Below are positions 5,976 to 6,194 of a stretch of DNA of 6,194 nt, piece after piece; the stretch's first letter is position 1; the number at the start of each line of letters is the position of its first letter. The stretch is from an uncultured Atopobiaceae bacterium. Lineage in GTDB: Bacteria; Actinomycetota; Coriobacteriia; Coriobacteriales; Atopobiaceae. Below the pieces are notes generated by a model. It was not told the DNA's origin, searched no databases, and saw only the letters and a program-made list of their open reading frames with translations. The position numbers and the translations under genes were made by a program. The stretch spans positions 1-6,194 of the forward strand of contig CAMYZR010000098.1 of the NCBI GenBank assembly GCA_947303905.1. Direction: 5' to 3'.

Positions 5976-6194
5976 ATGGCCTACCAGCTCACCCCATGGG
6001 GCTACGAGGTGGACGGCCCTCTGCCTCCCCTCGCAGAAGACGCAGACGCGGCGAGTTCTGCCATCCGCAACGCATGCGGGTGGCACGTCTCGCCATCCAT
6101 GTCCTGCCGCTGCACGATTGACGTGGACGGCCTGACGCGCTCCGTGTGGCTGCCCGCACGTAACGTCACGGCCATCACCTCCATGACCGTGGGC
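5976..6194 (+). CDS. Head-tail connector protein, gp6-like, N-terminal part (3' end outside window)
   Basis: The frame is open from ATG 5976 to the right edge (73 residues, no stop). It is preceded by the purine-rich AAGGGGGAGG (5965-5974), with AAGGGG 5 bases before the ATG. The next in-frame ATG is about 50 codons downstream, so the start is firm. The sequence has the pattern of phage head-tail adaptors: a short helix over residues 20-31, then IRNACGWHVSPSMSCRCTIDVDG (28-50) and LPARNVTAITSMTVG (59-73). The 'CGWH..P' motif and the beta-strand rhythm after it are typical of actinophage gp6-like connectors. Such proteins bind under the portal as a ring, closing the filled head and receiving the tail. 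Gene order (capsid, small protein, connector) supports this. The C-terminal part is missing, so family assignment rests on the N-terminal motif and context. Confidence 0.75.
   Translation, partial: MAYQLTPWGYEVDGPLPPLAEDADAASSAIRNACGWHVSPSMSCRCTIDVDGLTRSVWLPARNVTAITSMTVG

Noticed and set aside
1..6194. tRNA genes, CRISPR arrays, insertion sequences, attachment sites or integrase
   Set aside because: Coding sequence fills nearly the whole window. I saw no cloverleaf-like gap, spaced repeats, terminal inverted repeats or recombinase motifs.

Overview
The window is the head-assembly (packaging and capsid) module of a tailed, HK97-type double-stranded DNA phage or prophage. The DNA is strongly GC-rich. 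All genes lie on the + strand, start with ATG and are tightly packed, mostly behind clear Shine-Dalgarno (SD) sequences. The terminase and head-tail connector sequences look like those of actinobacterial phages. My best guess is a high-GC actinobacterial host, possibly a gut Coriobacteriia member (Collinsella/Olsenella type), but this is inference from composition and general protein character. No integrase, repressor, attachment site, tRNA or host gene is present, so a free phage and a prophage cannot be told apart.

Layout: C-terminal end of a terminase small subunit (1-199); large terminase (199-1785); a 667-residue portal protein carrying a C-terminal Mu gpF/SPP1 gp7-like head-morphogenesis domain (1798-3801); an intrinsic terminator (3811-3834); HK97-type prohead protease with a long acidic tail (3854-4606); HK97-fold major capsid protein with its own N-terminal delta/scaffold region (4599-5801); a 50-residue basic-tailed small protein (5811-5963); and the start of a gp6-like head-tail connector that runs off the end (5976-6194). 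There is no gap over 60 bases without a gene.

How the genes work together: the capsid protein assembles around the portal, using its delta domain and perhaps the protease's acidic tail as scaffold. The S78-family protease then removes the delta domain. The small and large terminase subunits dock on the portal and pump in DNA, and the connector protein closes the head and joins it to the tail. The capsid protein keeps the lysine, asparagine and glutamate positions that in HK97 make the covalent chainmail cross-link.

I found no new defence, toxin or regulatory system. The points most worth a second look are the portal-MuF fusion with a Cys/His cluster at its junction, the terminator inside the head operon, the complete HK97 cross-linking triad, a Gln in the large terminase where an Asp might be expected, and a canonical A AAA AAG slippery heptamer near the 3' end of the large terminase gene.
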